Made by a program: the position numbers and the translations under genes. Below, piece by piece: positions 16,948-28,060 of a stretch of 64,000 nt of DNA (its first letter is position 1; each line of letters starts with the position of its first letter). Source of the DNA: an uncultured Roseibium sp. (GTDB lineage: Bacteria > Pseudomonadota > Alphaproteobacteria > Rhizobiales > Stappiaceae); assembly GCF_947499295.1 (NCBI RefSeq), contig NZ_CANMNP010000013.1:124001-188000 (forward strand). Direction: 5' to 3'. Under the pieces are notes generated by a model. It did not search any database. It was not told where the DNA came from and saw only the letters and a list, made by a program, of their open reading frames with translations.

Positions 16948-18105
16948 ATGGTCTCGCGCGCGGATCGCAGCAAATTTGCCGAATGGCTCTGGACGGTAGA
17001 TCACTATCTGCTTGCTGCCTTCGGGCTTTTGCTTTTGGCAGGTGTGGTCTTTGCCTTTGCCGCAAGCCCGCCCGTGGCGGAACGGATTGGCGTTGACTCT
17101 CTTTATTTCGTCAAACGTCAAGCAATGTTTGTTGTTCCAGCACTTGTCATCATGTTGGCCGCGTCTTTGATGACGCCCCGCATGGTTCGCAGGGCAGCGC
17201 TTGTCGTGTTCACAGTCTCGGTATTCCTGTTGATTGCCACGCTGTTTATGGGATTTGAAACTAAGGGCGCGCGCCGGTGGATTTACATAGCCGGGGTTTC
17301 TCTGCAGGCCTCAGAATTCCTGAAGCCGGCTTTTGTAATCCTGGTGGCATTTTTGCTTTCTGAAAGTGGCCGTCGGCGCGAGATCCCAGGTATCTTGTTT
17401 GCCTTTGTCCTGTTTGCCATTTGCGCGGCGCTGTTGATCGCGCAGCCCGATTTCGGTCAGACCATGCTGCTTGGTCTCGTCTGGGCAGGCCTTTTTTTTC
17501 TCAATGGCATTTCCTGGGTGATCATCATCGCGCTGGGGCTGATCGGCGTTGTGGGGCTCTTTGCGGCCTACGTTTTTCTGCCGCACGTTACCAATCGCGT
17601 TGATCGTTTTCTTGATCCGAGTTCCGGCGACACATTCCAGGTGGATACGGCAATGGAATCCTTCCTGTCTGGTGGCTGGTTCGGTCAGGGGCCGGGTGAG
17701 GGGACCGTCAAACGCGTTCTGCCGGACAGCCATGCGGACTTTATCTTCGCTGTTGTCGGCGAGGAGTTTGGCGTTGTTGTTTGTCTGCTACTGGTTGGTG
17801 TCTTTGCCTTTATCGTCATCCGGGGTCTGAGCCACGCGGGCCGTGACCAGGATGCGTTCAGCCGTCTTGCCACGGCAGGTCTCCTGGTTTTGTTCGGGTT
17901 GCAGGCGACCATCAATCTCGCCGTCAATCTTCACTTGATCCCATCCAAGGGCATGACCTTGCCATTCATTTCCTATGGCGGATCGTCGCTCCTGTCGTCT
18001 GCCATGACTGCAGGTGCCATTTTGGCTCTAACCCGACGGCGTCCGCGGCCCTCGCGCAGCGAAGCCGTGACGGTTAGCCGACTTTCGCCTTCTTCGTTGA
18101 TGTAG
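16948..18105 (+). CDS. ftsW: SEDS peptidoglycan glycosyltransferase FtsW
   Basis: A 385-residue polytopic SEDS protein that polymerises septal glycan strands from lipid II together with FtsI. About ten transmembrane segments are visible. Family blocks include GARRWIYIAGVSLQASEFLKP, AQPDFGQTM, and the C-terminal LHLIPSKGMTLPFISYGGSS. The ATG at 16948 sits after a consensus AGGAGGTGG in the last codons of murD, which argues against the longer in-frame start at 16897. Confidence 0.96.
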   Translation: MVSRADRSKFAEWLWTVDHYLLAAFGLLLLAGVVFAFAASPPVAERIGVDSLYFVKRQAMFVVPALVIMLAASLMTPRMVRRAALVVFTVSVFLLIATLFMGFETKGARRWIYIAGVSLQASEFLKPAFVILVAFLLSESGRRREIPGILFAFVLFAICAALLIAQPDFGQTMLLGLVWAGLFFLNGISWVIIIALGLIGVVGLFAAYVFLPHVTNRVDRFLDPSSGDTFQVDTAMESFLSGGWFGQGPGEGTVKRVLPDSHADFIFAVVGEEFGVVVCLLLVGVFAFIVIRGLSHAGRDQDAFSRLATAGLLVLFGLQATINLAVNLHLIPSKGMTLPFISYGGSSLLSSAMTAGAILALTRRRPRPSRSEAVTVSRLSPSSLM

Positions 18106-18122
18106 TTTCAGACCGGTATTCC

Positions 18123-19229
18123 ATGGGTAAGACAGTATTATTGACGGCGGGTGGCACAGGTGGCCATCTTTTTCCCGCACAGGCGCTGGCAAGCGAATTG
18201 CTCCGGCGTGGTTGGACCGTGGAACTGGCGACCGATGAGCGTGCAGACAAATACGGGTCTGCTTTTCCTGCCAGAAATGTTCACATCATCGCTTCTGAAA
18301 CCATCCGTGGCCGCAATCCGATTTCGCTCGCCAAGACTGTTTTCAGTCTCCTGAAAGGCACGTTGCAGGCACGCTCCGTGATCAGGACGCTGAAGCCAGA
18401 CGTTGTCGCGGGATTTGGAGGTTATCCAACTTTTCCACCCATGTTTGCAGCTCGAATGACCGGAACGCCGTCCATTCTTCATGAGGCCAATGCGGTCATG
18501 GGCCGTGCAAACAAGCTCCTGGCGAAAGGAGTGACCGCGATTGCTACAAGTGTTCCGATCGAGGACTTGTCGGATACGTTCTCGAGCAAACAGGTCGAGA
18601 CGGGCAATCCAGTGCGCGATGCTGTGCTGGAGGCTGCTGATTTGCCTTATGACGCGCCGTGCTCCGATGGTGAGTTCAAACTGCTTGTCTTCGGCGGCTC
18701 CCAGGGAGCACGTTTCTTTTCAGATTTGGTTCCACCGAGTGTTGAACACCTGCCTGGTGAAGCAAGATCCCGTTTACGCATTGTGCAGCAATGCCGTTCC
18801 GAAGACATGGATCGCGTGCAAAAGGCCTACAAGGATCTTGGCGTTGCCGCCGAGTGCGCCCCTTTTTTCCAGGATATGCCGAAGCGCATCTCACAGGCGC
18901 ACATTGTTGTTTGCCGCTCTGGTGCTTCGTCCGTGAGTGAGCTTAGCGTACTTGGCCGTCCATCCATCCTGGTGCCGCTTCCGGGTGCAATCGACCAGGA
19001 CCAGGCGGCCAACGCCAAGGTTCTTGAAAAGGCCGGTGGCGCCTGGCCGATCCGCGAGGTGGACCTGCATCCGGAGCGCCTTGCAAAAGAAATTCTCCGC
19101 TTCATGGATGCACCCGACATGCTGTCGAAAGCTGCCGAAAGAGCGCGCAGTGTCGCCAAACCCGATGCAGTGAAGCGACTGGCCGATTTGGTCGAGACCA
19201 TTGCGCATAAAAAAGGAGAACGGCCATGA
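18123..19229 (+). CDS. murG: UDP-N-acetylglucosamine:lipid I transferase MurG
   Basis: A 368-residue GT-B glycosyltransferase of the inner membrane's cytoplasmic face that converts lipid I to lipid II. The N-terminal glycine loop [15 protein letters not shown], the [12 protein letters not shown] segment, the second G-loop [12 protein letters not shown] and the UDP-GlcNAc-binding [11 protein letters not shown] are all present. The stop overlaps the murC start (ATGA). Confidence 0.97.
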   Translation: MGKTVLLTAGGTGGHLFPAQALASELLRRGWTVELATDERADKYGSAFPARNVHIIASETIRGRNPISLAKTVFSLLKGTLQARSVIRTLKPDVVAGFGGYPTFPPMFAARMTGTPSILHEANAVMGRANKLLAKGVTAIATSVPIEDLSDTFSSKQVETGNPVRDAVLEAADLPYDAPCSDGEFKLLVFGGSQGARFFSDLVPPSVEHLPGEARSRLRIVQQCRSEDMDRVQKAYKDLGVAAECAPFFQDMPKRISQAHIVVCRSGASSVSELSVLGRPSILVPLPGAIDQDQAANAKVLEKAGGAWPIREVDLHPERLAKEILRFMDAPDMLSKAAERARSVAKPDAVKRLADLVETIAHKKGERP

Positions 19230-20626
19230 AAATGCCGCAGGACATCGGACCGATCCACTTTGTCGGTATCGGCGGTATCGGCATGAGCGGCATTGCCGAA
19301 GTGTTGAAGACACTTGGCTATCAGGTTCAAGGCTCCGACATGGCCGAGAACGCGAATGTTCAAAGACTGCGTGCGAATGGAATTCCGGTCACTGTCGGGC
19401 ATGAGGCGGATAATCTCGGCGAAGCTGAAGTTCTCGTCGTGTCTTCGGCGATCAAGAAGGACAATCCGGAATTGGTCGCCGCTCGGGAGAAGCTTATACC
19501 TGTGGTTCGGCGTGCTGAAATGCTGGCGGAACTCATGCGCTTCAAGCAGGCTATTGCGGTCGGCGGAACTCACGGCAAAACCACCACCACTTCCATGGTG
19601 GCGGCCTTGCTCGATGCCGGACGGTTGGACCCGACGGTGATCAATGGCGGTATCATCAATGCCTATGGAACCAATGCCCGGATGGGTGCCGGTGACTGGA
19701 TGGTGGTAGAGGCCGACGAAAGCGATGGTACGTTTGTAAAACTTCCTGCAGATGTTGCCATCGTGACGAACATCGACCCAGAGCATCTCGATCACTATGG
19801 CGATTTCGCAGGGGTGCGCGCAGCGTTCCGGCAGTTTATCGAAAATGTACCGTTCTATGGGTTTGCGGTGATGTGTCTCGACCATCCGGAAGTTCAGACC
19901 ATGATCGGAACCATTGAAGACCGCCGTGTTGTTACCTACGGCACCAATCCACAGGCGGATGTCCGCTTCACCGATGTCTCCATGGATGGTGGTAAGTCCA
20001 TCTTTTCGGTCACAATCAGGGATCGGCGCACGGATCAGGAGATCGAACTGAAGGATCTCGTTCTGCCGATGCCAGGATTGCACAACGTATCCAATGCTAC
20101 GGCTGCAATTGCAGTAGCAGCGCAACTTGGTGTCGGTCCCGAAGATTTGGAAAAGGGAATATCGTCTTTTGGCGGTGTGAAGCGTCGGTTTACTCACACA
20201 GGGACCGTGGACGGTGTACAGATCTTTGACGACTACGGTCATCATCCCGTGGAAATCAAGGCGGTTCTGCATGCAGCCCGTCAGTCAACAACGGGCAAGG
20301 TTATCGCCGTCATGCAACCGCATCGATATACGCGGCTGCAGAGTCTGTTCGACGATTTTTCGAACTGCTTCAACGATGCCGACAGTGTGATAATCGCGCC
20401 GGTTTTTGCCGCGGGTGAGCAGCCGATTGAAGGCGCTCTGCACACCGACCTCGTGTCCGGCATGAAAACACGCGGGCACCGGCATGTTCAGGCCATCGAC
20501 GGTCCCGAAGAGATCCCTGGCCTGATCAAGGAACTGGCTGAACCCGGTGACTTCGTTGTCTGTCTTGGAGCCGGGAATATCACGCAATGGGCCTATGCAT
20601 TGCCCAAGCAGCTTGAAGAATTGTGA
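19226..20626 (+). CDS. murC: UDP-N-acetylmuramate:L-alanine ligase MurC
   Basis: A 466-residue Mur ligase for the first amino acid of the stem peptide. [17 protein letters not shown] is the MurC N-terminal nucleotide-binding signature; the ATP loop is [12 protein letters not shown], followed by EADESDGTF and [10 protein letters not shown]. It is coupled to murG by a four-base overlap, and murB begins 12 bases after its stop. Confidence 0.97.
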   Translation: MKMPQDIGPIHFVGIGGIGMSGIAEVLKTLGYQVQGSDMAENANVQRLRANGIPVTVGHEADNLGEAEVLVVSSAIKKDNPELVAAREKLIPVVRRAEMLAELMRFKQAIAVGGTHGKTTTTSMVAALLDAGRLDPTVINGGIINAYGTNARMGAGDWMVVEADESDGTFVKLPADVAIVTNIDPEHLDHYGDFAGVRAAFRQFIENVPFYGFAVMCLDHPEVQTMIGTIEDRRVVTYGTNPQADVRFTDVSMDGGKSIFSVTIRDRRTDQEIELKDLVLPMPGLHNVSNATAAIAVAAQLGVGPEDLEKGISSFGGVKRRFTHTGTVDGVQIFDDYGHHPVEIKAVLHAARQSTTGKVIAVMQPHRYTRLQSLFDDFSNCFNDADSVIIAPVFAAGEQPIEGALHTDLVSGMKTRGHRHVQAIDGPEEIPGLIKELAEPGDFVVCLGAGNITQWAYALPKQLEEL

Positions 20627-20637
20627 GGGAGACAGAA

Positions 20638-21609
20638 ATGTCGTTTCCCGATCTGCTTCAGCTCTACCCGGAACTTGAAGAGGGTGTTCGCGGCAGGCTT
20701 ACGGCCAACCAGCCGCTCTCCGCAGTGACCTGGTTCCGGACAGGGGGACCGGCGCAGCTGATGTTCCAGCCTGCAGATGAAGACGATCTGGCCGTTTTTT
20801 TGACGAAGCTGCCGCGCGACATTGCGGTGCTGCCCGTCGGTCTTGGTTCAAACCTGCTGATCCGCGACGGAGGCCTTGAGGGTGTGGTTGTGAGGTTGAG
20901 TGCCAAGGGCTTCGGTTCGATTGACACGGCGGGTGGAAACCGTCTGCGCGCAGGGGCCGCTGTTCCGGACAAGCGTCTGGCTGAAGCTGCGGCGACAGCT
21001 GGGTTGGGTGGTTTTGCATTTTACACCGGCATTCCTGGCGGGCTTGGCGGCGCACTCCGGATGAATGCGGGTGCGCATGGCACCGAAACGCGCGAACGCA
21101 TGGTTGAGCTGACCGCAATCGACCGAGACGGAAAGAAGGTGGTGTTGAGCAATCCGGAAATGGGGTACGCGTATCGTCATTCAGCGGCTTCCGGAGACCT
21201 GATTTTCACCTCTGCAGTCTTCGAGGGTATTCCACAGGACGAAAACGCCATTCGCGAGGAAATGGCTGAAGTCGTGGCCCATCGGGAAAAAGCCCAGCCT
21301 ATCCGAGAAAAGACAGGCGGATCGACTTTCAAGAACCCACCGGGGACTTCGGCCTGGAAGGAAGTTGATGCGGCTGGCTGCCGGGGTCTGACGATCGGCG
21401 GCGCGCAAATGTCAGAAATGCACTGCAATTTCATGATCAACACAGGCTCGGCAACCGGACACGACCTGGAACTTCTGGGCGAAACGGTGCGGGCGAGGGT
21501 GCTGGCACACAGCGGCATAAAGCTGGAATGGGAAATCAAACGTCTCGGTCAGTTTGGCGCGAAGGGTGCCATCAAGCCGTTCCTTGGACAAGAAGGGGAG
21601 GCCGCGTAG
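20638..21609 (+). CDS. murB: UDP-N-acetylenolpyruvoylglucosamine reductase MurB
   Basis: A 323-residue FAD enzyme reducing UDP-GlcNAc-enolpyruvate to UDP-MurNAc with NADPH. The FAD-binding region ([43 protein letters not shown]) and the C-terminal substrate domain with GSTFKNPPG and [14 protein letters not shown] are present. ATG 20638 follows a GAGGGAGAC site; a GTG at 20623 that overlaps the murC stop is the alternative start. Placement between murC and ddl is typical of alphaproteobacteria. Confidence 0.96.
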   Translation: MSFPDLLQLYPELEEGVRGRLTANQPLSAVTWFRTGGPAQLMFQPADEDDLAVFLTKLPRDIAVLPVGLGSNLLIRDGGLEGVVVRLSAKGFGSIDTAGGNRLRAGAAVPDKRLAEAAATAGLGGFAFYTGIPGGLGGALRMNAGAHGTETRERMVELTAIDRDGKKVVLSNPEMGYAYRHSAASGDLIFTSAVFEGIPQDENAIREEMAEVVAHREKAQPIREKTGGSTFKNPPGTSAWKEVDAAGCRGLTIGGAQMSEMHCNFMINTGSATGHDLELLGETVRARVLAHSGIKLEWEIKRLGQFGAKGAIKPFLGQEGEAA

Positions 21610-22536
21610 ATGGCTAAGAAACACGTCGCCGTATTGATGGGTGGATGGGTCAATGAACGGCCGGTTTCCCTTTCCAGCGGAAAAGACTGCGCCGATGCTC
21701 TGGAAGAGGCGGGCTACAAAGTTACCCGTGTCGATGTCGACCGGAATGTCTCTGCCGTATTGAAGAAACTGCAGCCCGATGTGGCCTTCAATGCGCTTCA
21801 CGGACCGTTCGGTGAGGATGGGTGCATTCAGGGAATTTTAGAATTTCTTAACATCCCCTACACGCATTCCGGTGTGATGGCTTCAAGCCTTGCGATGAAC
21901 AAAGTGAAGGCCAAAGCAGTGATGGGAGCCGCCGGAATTCCGGTGACCGAACACATTGTCGTGAACCGGCACAAGATCCAGCGCGAACACCCGATGGATC
22001 CGCCATACGTGCTAAAGCCGATCAATGAGGGCTCCAGCTTCGGAGTGCTGATTATCAAGGAAGATCAAGAGTTTCCGCCTCAGGAGCTGAGCCGGACGGA
22101 CTGGCCTTATCCCGATGTTCTGATGTGCGAGCGGTTCATTGAAGGACGGGAACTTACCTGCGCGGTCAGGGACGATACCCCCCTTGGGGTCATTGATATC
22201 ATTCCAATGGGGCACGGCTTCTACGATTACGATGCAAAATATGTAGAAGGCGGTTCAAAACACATTCTTCCTGCAAAAATTTCACCGATTGTTTACCAAA
22301 CCATAGAGACACTAGCGGTTAAGGCGCATCAGGCTTTGGGATGCCGAGGTGTTTCCCGGGCCGATTTCCGATTCGACGAGCGCGAAGACGGAAGCGGAGA
22401 ACTGATCTGCCTTGAAGTGAACACGCAACCAGGCATGACGCCCACATCTCTTGTTCCGGAAATGGCGGCGCACAAGGGAATGAGTTTCAAAGACCTGGTC
22501 AGTTGGATGGTTGAGGACGCAAGTTGCTGTCGCTAG
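21610..22536 (+). CDS. ddl: D-alanine:D-alanine ligase
   Basis: A 308-residue ATP-grasp enzyme making the D-Ala-D-Ala dipeptide used by MurF. Visible blocks are VAVLMGGWVNERPVSLSSG, FNALHGPFGEDG, YVLKPINEGSSFGV, CRGVSRADFRFDE and the metal-binding LEVNTQPGMTPTSLVPE. Its start immediately follows the murB stop, and its 3' end overlaps the ftsQ start by 13 bases. Confidence 0.96.
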   Translation: MAKKHVAVLMGGWVNERPVSLSSGKDCADALEEAGYKVTRVDVDRNVSAVLKKLQPDVAFNALHGPFGEDGCIQGILEFLNIPYTHSGVMASSLAMNKVKAKAVMGAAGIPVTEHIVVNRHKIQREHPMDPPYVLKPINEGSSFGVLIIKEDQEFPPQELSRTDWPYPDVLMCERFIEGRELTCAVRDDTPLGVIDIIPMGHGFYDYDAKYVEGGSKHILPAKISPIVYQTIETLAVKAHQALGCRGVSRADFRFDEREDGSGELICLEVNTQPGMTPTSLVPEMAAHKGMSFKDLVSWMVEDASCCR

Positions 22537-23438
22537 GGCGAAAAAATAACCGGGACCTACTGACCCCGCTGGAAGCCGAACTGGCTCCGCGCGGGCGCGG
22601 TGTCGCGCGTTTGCATCGCCAGCCTGTGTGGCGATCCGCGGGGCGTCTCGCCGATCTTCCTCGCTGGACGGGGTCCGCAGCTGCTCTGGGTTTCTTAACC
22701 TTAACAATTGGTTATGGAATAGTCATAGGAGGGCACGGGCGCATTGTTTCCGACACGCTGCTGTCTGCAGCCGGCTTCGGGATCGAAGCGGTCAAGCTTT
22801 CCGGTCAGCGTGAAATCAACGAATTTCAAATCCTCGAAGCGCTCGAAATTCACGAAGGGACATCTCTGGCACTGTTCGATGCTGCCGGGGCCCGCGAGCG
22901 TTTGAACGACATGGCTTGGGTGAAGAACGCTTCGGTGATGAAATTTTATCCGAGCACACTTCAAATCAAGATCGAAGAGAGAGTGCCATATGCTCTCTGG
23001 CAACGTGGCGATCTGGTATCGATCGTAAACGAATCAGGTGACGTCATCACCGACGATGTCGACGGGCGCTATGCGAATCTGTTGCTGGTCGTCAATCATG
23101 GTGCGCAGCGAAGGGCTGTCGAAATTAACAAGGCCCTTGAAAATGTGCCGGAGCTGCGGCCGCGTGTTCGTGCTGCATTCCTGATCAGTGATCGTCGTTG
23201 GGATCTTCAACTTGAAAACGGTATTTCGATCCGGCTACCGGAGCAGAATATTGATGCGGCTCTGGCAGACCTTGTGAAGATGGATGATGAGAACGGGCTC
23301 TTGTCGCGGGATATTGTGGCCATCGACATGCGCCTTGGCGACAGGGTCACTGTCCGTTTGTCGGATGAGGCTGCCGAAGAACGGAATATCATGACCGGTG
23401 GCGAAGGCGGATCAAAGAAGAGGGAGCGGGATACATGA
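22524..23438 (+). CDS. ftsQ: cell division protein FtsQ
   Basis: A 304-residue bitopic division protein linking FtsL/FtsB to the septal synthases. A basic cytoplasmic region of about 55 residues precedes one transmembrane helix (AAALGFLTLTIGYGIVIGG), then a POTRA domain (FGIEAVKLSGQREINEFQILEAL) and the FtsQ/DivIB domain. The start is a TTG inside ddl, with GAGGA six bases upstream; no ATG exists near the expected N terminus. The stop overlaps ftsA (ATGA). Confidence 0.93.
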   Translation: MLSLGRKNNRDLLTPLEAELAPRGRGVARLHRQPVWRSAGRLADLPRWTGSAAALGFLTLTIGYGIVIGGHGRIVSDTLLSAAGFGIEAVKLSGQREINEFQILEALEIHEGTSLALFDAAGARERLNDMAWVKNASVMKFYPSTLQIKIEERVPYALWQRGDLVSIVNESGDVITDDVDGRYANLLLVVNHGAQRRAVEINKALENVPELRPRVRAAFLISDRRWDLQLENGISIRLPEQNIDAALADLVKMDDENGLLSRDIVAIDMRLGDRVTVRLSDEAAEERNIMTGGEGGSKKRERDT

Positions 23439-24757
23439 GCCGTTCCTCTTCAAATCTCTACCTTCCGAAAATGCGGCCGCTGCCGAGCAGACGGGCTGTT
23501 GTTATGTCTGTTCTTGACGTCGGGTCGACCAAGGTCTGCTGCCTGATTGCCAAATTGATCCCGCAGGAAGACAAGGCGATCCTGTCGAGCCGGTCCCACA
23601 AGGTGGAAGTGCTGGGATATGGCTATCAGCGTTCGCGCGGCATCAAGTCGGGTGTCGTCGTCGATATGGATGCTGCCGAGCAGGCAATCCGTCTCGCAGT
23701 TGACAGCGCAGAGCGTATGGCCGGTGTAACCGTTGAATCCCTGATAGCAAATATCAGTTGCGGCCGTTTGCAGAGCGAGATCTACAGCGCGGGTGTGCCG
23801 CTGGCTGGTGACAGCGTCTCTGAGGCCGACATTCAACGCGTGCTTTCTGCAGGTTCCAGCCATTCGGTGACAGAAGGCCGTGCGGTTACGCACGCTTTGC
23901 CGATTTCCTATTCGCTCGACGGCAGCCGTGGAATTCGTGATCCGCGCGGCATGATGGGCCACAAGCTTGGTGTGGAAATGCAGGTGGTCACAGCAGAAGT
24001 GCCGCCTGTCCGCAATCTCGAGCTTTGCATCAATCGCGGTCATCTTCATGTGGAAACCATGGTAGCAACACCGTTTGCCAGTGGCCTGTCCACAATTGTC
24101 GATGACGAGGCCGAACTTGGCGTTGCCTGCATCGACATGGGTGGTGGCACAACAACGCTTTCTGTCTTTGTCGACGGTCACATGGTGCACCTGGATGCGA
24201 TTGCCGTTGGCGGCAACCATGTGACAACAGATATCGCACGTGCATTTGCAACGCGTCTTCAGGATGCGGAGCGCTTGAAAACACTTTATGGCTCGCCGCT
24301 GGCGTCCAGCTCTGATGATCGTGATCTGCTTACGGTCCCGCCGCTGGAAAGTGACAGCGACTTGCCAAACCAGATTCCGCGTTCGGCGTTGACAAGAGTC
24401 ATTCGTCCGCGCGTGGAAGAAATCCTTGAACTCGTGAGGGATCGGCTTACGGCCTCCGGTTTTGCCGGAAGGGTGGGCAAGCAGATCGTTCTGACAGGGG
24501 GCGCAAGTCAGCTCACGGGTCTAGGAGAAGTTGCGCGTCACATCCTGGGGCGCAACGTCCGTCTTGGCCGGCCATTAGGCGTCGCCGGTCTTCCCGAGGC
24601 TGCCAAAGGCCCGGCATTTGCTGCCGCGGTAGGCCTCTTGATTTATCCGCAAGTCGCCCAGATCGAACAGTTCGAGCACAAGAGCCGTCGATCCGGGTGG
24701 GGCGGGCAATCTGGTTATCTGGCCCGTGTCGGTCAGTGGATCAGGGAAAGCTTCTGA
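23435..24757 (+). CDS. ftsA: cell division protein FtsA
   Basis: A 440-residue actin-like ATPase that tethers FtsZ filaments to the membrane. Nucleotide-binding blocks [34 protein letters not shown] and [17 protein letters not shown] are present, and the SHS2/1C region lies between residues of about 90 and 180. The C-terminal IRESF is a short amphipathic end like a membrane-targeting helix. It is coupled to ftsQ by a four-base overlap and followed by ftsZ. Confidence 0.96.
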   Translation: MSRSSSNLYLPKMRPLPSRRAVVMSVLDVGSTKVCCLIAKLIPQEDKAILSSRSHKVEVLGYGYQRSRGIKSGVVVDMDAAEQAIRLAVDSAERMAGVTVESLIANISCGRLQSEIYSAGVPLAGDSVSEADIQRVLSAGSSHSVTEGRAVTHALPISYSLDGSRGIRDPRGMMGHKLGVEMQVVTAEVPPVRNLELCINRGHLHVETMVATPFASGLSTIVDDEAELGVACIDMGGGTTTLSVFVDGHMVHLDAIAVGGNHVTTDIARAFATRLQDAERLKTLYGSPLASSSDDRDLLTVPPLESDSDLPNQIPRSALTRVIRPRVEEILELVRDRLTASGFAGRVGKQIVLTGGASQLTGLGEVARHILGRNVRLGRPLGVAGLPEAAKGPAFAAAVGLLIYPQVAQIEQFEHKSRRSGWGGQSGYLARVGQWIRESF

Positions 24758-24872
24758 CGACATGAGCCAAGAAGACGAGAACCAGGAAACGGAGCTGCCG
24801 AACATGGCAGATGAAATTAGGGAAGAAGAGGGTTCTCCCGTAGCGGGGGCGCCAGTGGGTCGCGAGGATAAT

Positions 24873-26639
24873 ATGACCATCAACCTGAAGATGCCCGACA
24901 TTCAGGAGCTGAAGCCGCGAATTACGGTCTTCGGCGTCGGCGGCGCGGGCGGAAACGCCGTCAATAACATGATCACTGCAGGTCTCCAGGGGTGCGACTT
25001 TGTTTGCGCCAACACGGATGCCCAAGCACTTGCCATGAACCAGTCCGATCGCCTCGTCCAGATGGGCGTAGCTGTAACGGAAGGTCTTGGTGCAGGCTCT
25101 CAGCCGGAAGTCGGCTCAGCCGCGGCCGAAGAAGTGATCGACGAAATCAACGATCATCTGTCTGGATCGCACATGGTGTTCATCACCGCCGGAATGGGCG
25201 GTGGCACCGGTACTGGCGCTGCGCCCGTTATTGCCCGCGCAGCACGCGAGCAGGGCATCCTGACAGTTGGTGTTGTCACAAAACCGTTCCAGTTCGAAGG
25301 CGCCCGTCGCATGCGCATTGCCGACAGCGGCATTGATGAACTGCAGCGCAATGTCGACACGCTGATCGTTATTCCGAACCAGAACCTGTTCCGGATCGCC
25401 AACGCACAGACGACCTTCGCGGACGCCTTTGCCATGGCCGATCAGGTCCTTTATTCCGGGGTTGCCTGCATCACCGATCTGATGGTGAAGGAAGGCCTGA
25501 TCAATCTTGATTTTGCTGACGTCCGGTCCGTGATGCGCGGTATGGGCAAAGCGATGATGGGCACCGGTGAAGCCAGCGGCGAGAAGCGCGCGCAACAGGC
25601 TGCCGAAGCCGCGATTGCGAACCCGCTTCTGGATGAATCATCCATGAAGGGTGCCAAGGGTCTGCTCATCTCGATCACAGGCGGTAACGATCTTACCCTG
25701 TTCGAGGTGGACGAAGCTGCAACCCGCATTCGTGAAGAAGTCGATTCAGACGCAAACATCATCCTTGGCGCGACATTCGACGAGACGCTTGATGGTATCA
25801 TCCGGGTGTCCGTGGTTGCTACCGGAATTGATCGGGAGGAAGGCGCAGCCGCCGATCCGTTTCCCGCGTCAGCAGCACAGTCTTTGAAGTCTGCGGCTCC
25901 TGCACAGATCGCTGAAATCGCAACGCCCAAGCCGGCAGCTGCGAAGCAAATCACCGCAGATGCCGCCGCAAAAGCAGTCGCAAATCTTGAAAAGGAACTT
26001 GCGATCCCTGAGCCGACACCGGTATCCGTTGCCAGCGACCCGGCTGTTGAGATCAAGAAGGTGCAGCCAGTCGCTTCGGGTCTGGCAAACAAGTCACCGA
26101 TGATGGACATCGAAGACGAAACGCCTACGCGCGTCGTCGAGGATGCTCCGGTCAGCAAGCCCTATATTCCGCCCGCAGCGGAAGAACACAGCCCTGCACC
26201 GCGCATGCCGCGCGTTGAAGATTTCCCGCCGATCGCTCAGCGTGAAATCCGGGCACAGCACACAGAGGCGCCGGCACCGCAAACTGCGGCTCAGCAACCC
26301 GCGCCGTCTCAACCTGCCGCTCCCACCGCGCAGTTCGATGACAGTGGTGAGGAAGACAGGCGGCCAATGGGGCTGTTGCGACGCCTTGCCAGCGGTCTTG
26401 GCCGCCGGGAAGACGAGGAAGACCAGGAACAGGAACTGAACGCGCCTCAGGCCGCGCGTCCGGCTCCGCAGATGCAGCCTGCTCTTCAGCCAGCACCGCG
26501 TGCGCCGCAACAAAGGCCTGCCGCGCAAGGGGCGACGGGTCAACTTGACGGCACCGGACGCGCTGCGCCCAAGCCGGTTGCCGCCTCAGAAGACGAGCAG
26601 TTGGAAATTCCGGCGTTCCTGCGCCGCCAAGCCAACTGA
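24873..26639 (+). CDS. ftsZ: cell division protein FtsZ
   Basis: The tubulin-like GTPase that builds the division ring; 588 residues. The GTP-binding core has [17 protein letters not shown], the tubulin signature GGGTGTG and the T7-loop region NLDFADV. A proline-, alanine- and glutamine-rich linker of about 260 residues precedes the conserved C-terminal peptide [13 protein letters not shown], which binds FtsA. Long linkers are typical of alphaproteobacteria. I choose ATG 24873 because GAGG lies five bases upstream and [10 protein letters not shown] matches the usual N terminus. In-frame ATGs at 24762 and 24804 would add an acidic extension. Confidence 0.95.
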   Translation: MTINLKMPDIQELKPRITVFGVGGAGGNAVNNMITAGLQGCDFVCANTDAQALAMNQSDRLVQMGVAVTEGLGAGSQPEVGSAAAEEVIDEINDHLSGSHMVFITAGMGGGTGTGAAPVIARAAREQGILTVGVVTKPFQFEGARRMRIADSGIDELQRNVDTLIVIPNQNLFRIANAQTTFADAFAMADQVLYSGVACITDLMVKEGLINLDFADVRSVMRGMGKAMMGTGEASGEKRAQQAAEAAIANPLLDESSMKGAKGLLISITGGNDLTLFEVDEAATRIREEVDSDANIILGATFDETLDGIIRVSVVATGIDREEGAAADPFPASAAQSLKSAAPAQIAEIATPKPAAAKQITADAAAKAVANLEKELAIPEPTPVSVASDPAVEIKKVQPVASGLANKSPMMDIEDETPTRVVEDAPVSKPYIPPAAEEHSPAPRMPRVEDFPPIAQREIRAQHTEAPAPQTAAQQPAPSQPAAPTAQFDDSGEEDRRPMGLLRRLASGLGRREDEEDQEQELNAPQAARPAPQMQPALQPAPRAPQQRPAAQGATGQLDGTGRAAPKPVAASEDEQLEIPAFLRRQAN

Positions 26640-26668
26640 TTCGAAACGCGATCTCCTTCCCTGATCGC

Positions 26669-26701
26669 AACAGCCCGGAGCTCACGCTTCGGGCTGTTTC
26701 C
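26669..26701 (+). terminator. intrinsic terminator after ftsZ
   Basis: AACAGCCCG (26669-26677) pairs perfectly with CGGGCTGTT (26690-26698) across a 12-base loop, followed by a short T-rich run. It begins 30 bases after the ftsZ stop and separates the dcw cluster from lpxC. Confidence 0.75.
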
Positions 26702-26765
26702 GTAACGGAATTGATTTCCGCTTTTAGATCAGTGATTTGCAGGTCTGTGGATCGTTACAAAGCGT

Positions 26766-26779
26766 AATAAAGCTTTATT
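26766..26779. promoter_or_regulatory. 14-bp palindrome upstream of lpxC
   Basis: AATAAAGCTTTATT is a perfect dyad in the 256-base gap between ftsZ and lpxC, 117 bases before the lpxC start. It could be an operator; no regulator is assigned. The rest of the gap holds the ftsZ terminator and no convincing gene. Confidence 0.35.
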
Positions 26780-26895
26780 TCGTTCATAGCTGGTTCGCGA
26801 CTATCTTGCCCCCAACTTGTGATCGTTAAAAGTTCGTAGAGCCCGATAGGGGATTTTGCGGCTGTCCAGATCACACACTGGAAGGGTAGGGGCTT

Positions 26896-27840
26896 ATGAC
26901 CGCTTATGTAGACCGACAAACGACACTTGCAGAACAAGTGACGTTGACCGGTATCGGTGTTCATTCAGGCAAGCCCGCCTCGATTACCTTGATACCGGCC
27001 GAAGCCGGTGTCGGAATTGTTTTCACCCGTACAGATCAAGATGACAGTGTCGAGGTTCCAGCTCGCTGGGACAAGGTTTCCGCTACTGCCCTTTGCACCG
27101 TTCTCGGCGATCCTTCCAAGGATGGGATCTCCACGGTTGAGCACATCATGGCTGCGCTTTTTGGCATGGGTGTCGACAATTTGATTGTTGAAATCGACGG
27201 CCCGGAAATGCCGATCATGGACGGCAGCAGTGCCGTCTTCGTGGAAGCCATCGAACAGGTGGGCGTCAAGCGGCTGGATCGCGGTCGCCGTTACCTGAAA
27301 GTCAAGAAGGCCGTTCGTGTGGACACCGGCAGCGCCTGGTGTGAACTGCATCCTTATGAAGGCACGAAGTTCGACATTACCATCGACTTCGACACGCCTT
27401 TAATTGGGCGCCAGGAATTCTGTGCCGACATGACACCGGGTGTGTTCCGTGACGAGTTGTCCCGGGCTCGTACATTCGGCAACGTCAAGGATGTCGAGCA
27501 GCTCTGGAAAATGGGTTTTGCGCTCGGTTCTTCCCTGGAGAATTCCGTCGCGATCGCCGAAGACAAGGTTCTCAACCCGGAAGGCACGCGCTGGCCGGAC
27601 GAGTTTGCCCGTCACAAGGCGCTTGATGCAGTTGGCGATCTTGCTCTTGCAGGCTTGCCGATTCTAGGTCTCTACCGCTCCTACAAGGGCGGCCACAAGA
27701 TGAACCACGCCATTTTGGTCAAATTGTTCGAAGATCCGAGCTCTTTCGAGGTCGTGGAGTCGCCGGCCTTCAGGCAGGTCGGTCAGGTTGACAACGGCGG
27801 ATTGGCCGCAGCAGTCGCTTTCGGCCCGGACGTATCCTGA
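26896..27840 (+). CDS. lpxC: UDP-3-O-acyl-N-acetylglucosamine deacetylase LpxC
   Basis: A 314-residue zinc amidase that catalyses the committed step of lipid A synthesis. The first zinc-ligand region is TVEHIMAALFGMGVDN; the second is near FARHKALDAVGDLAL, and SYKGGHKMNHAIL carries the catalytic histidine region. IDGPEMPIMDGSS is the typical substrate-binding block. The ATG follows GGAAGGGTAGGGG. It is set apart from ftsZ by a terminator, so it likely has its own promoter, and a second terminator follows it. Confidence 0.97.
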   Translation: MTAYVDRQTTLAEQVTLTGIGVHSGKPASITLIPAEAGVGIVFTRTDQDDSVEVPARWDKVSATALCTVLGDPSKDGISTVEHIMAALFGMGVDNLIVEIDGPEMPIMDGSSAVFVEAIEQVGVKRLDRGRRYLKVKKAVRVDTGSAWCELHPYEGTKFDITIDFDTPLIGRQEFCADMTPGVFRDELSRARTFGNVKDVEQLWKMGFALGSSLENSVAIAEDKVLNPEGTRWPDEFARHKALDAVGDLALAGLPILGLYRSYKGGHKMNHAILVKLFEDPSSFEVVESPAFRQVGQVDNGGLAAAVAFGPDVS

Positions 27841-27860
27841 CAAGATTGATCGTAAGTTAC

Positions 27861-27890
27861 GGGCCGCTTCATTGAAGCGGTCCTTTTTAT
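27861..27890 (+). terminator. intrinsic terminator after lpxC
   Basis: GGGCCGCTTC (27861-27870) pairs with GAAGCGGTCC (27874-27883), one G-U pair, with a tight loop, followed by TTTTTATTT. It is a classical terminator 20 bases after the lpxC stop. Confidence 0.9.
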
Positions 27891-28060
27891 TTGGCGGAAA
27901 AACTGATCAAATAAGGCACCTTGCCATAAAAAAGCTCAAAAAAACCGTCAGATGGCCGATGAAGGCGTGACGGGGACATGCGATTTCCGCTAAACACTGC
28001 TGTCGACGCAGGAATATGGCCGGATGGGCGAATGAGCCCGGGAGTATGGGTGTGAACGGA

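Noticed and set aside
18827..20272. Long open frame (481 codons) on the minus strand
   Set aside because: It lies opposite murG and murC, which have full conserved motifs, and its translation has no recognisable domain.
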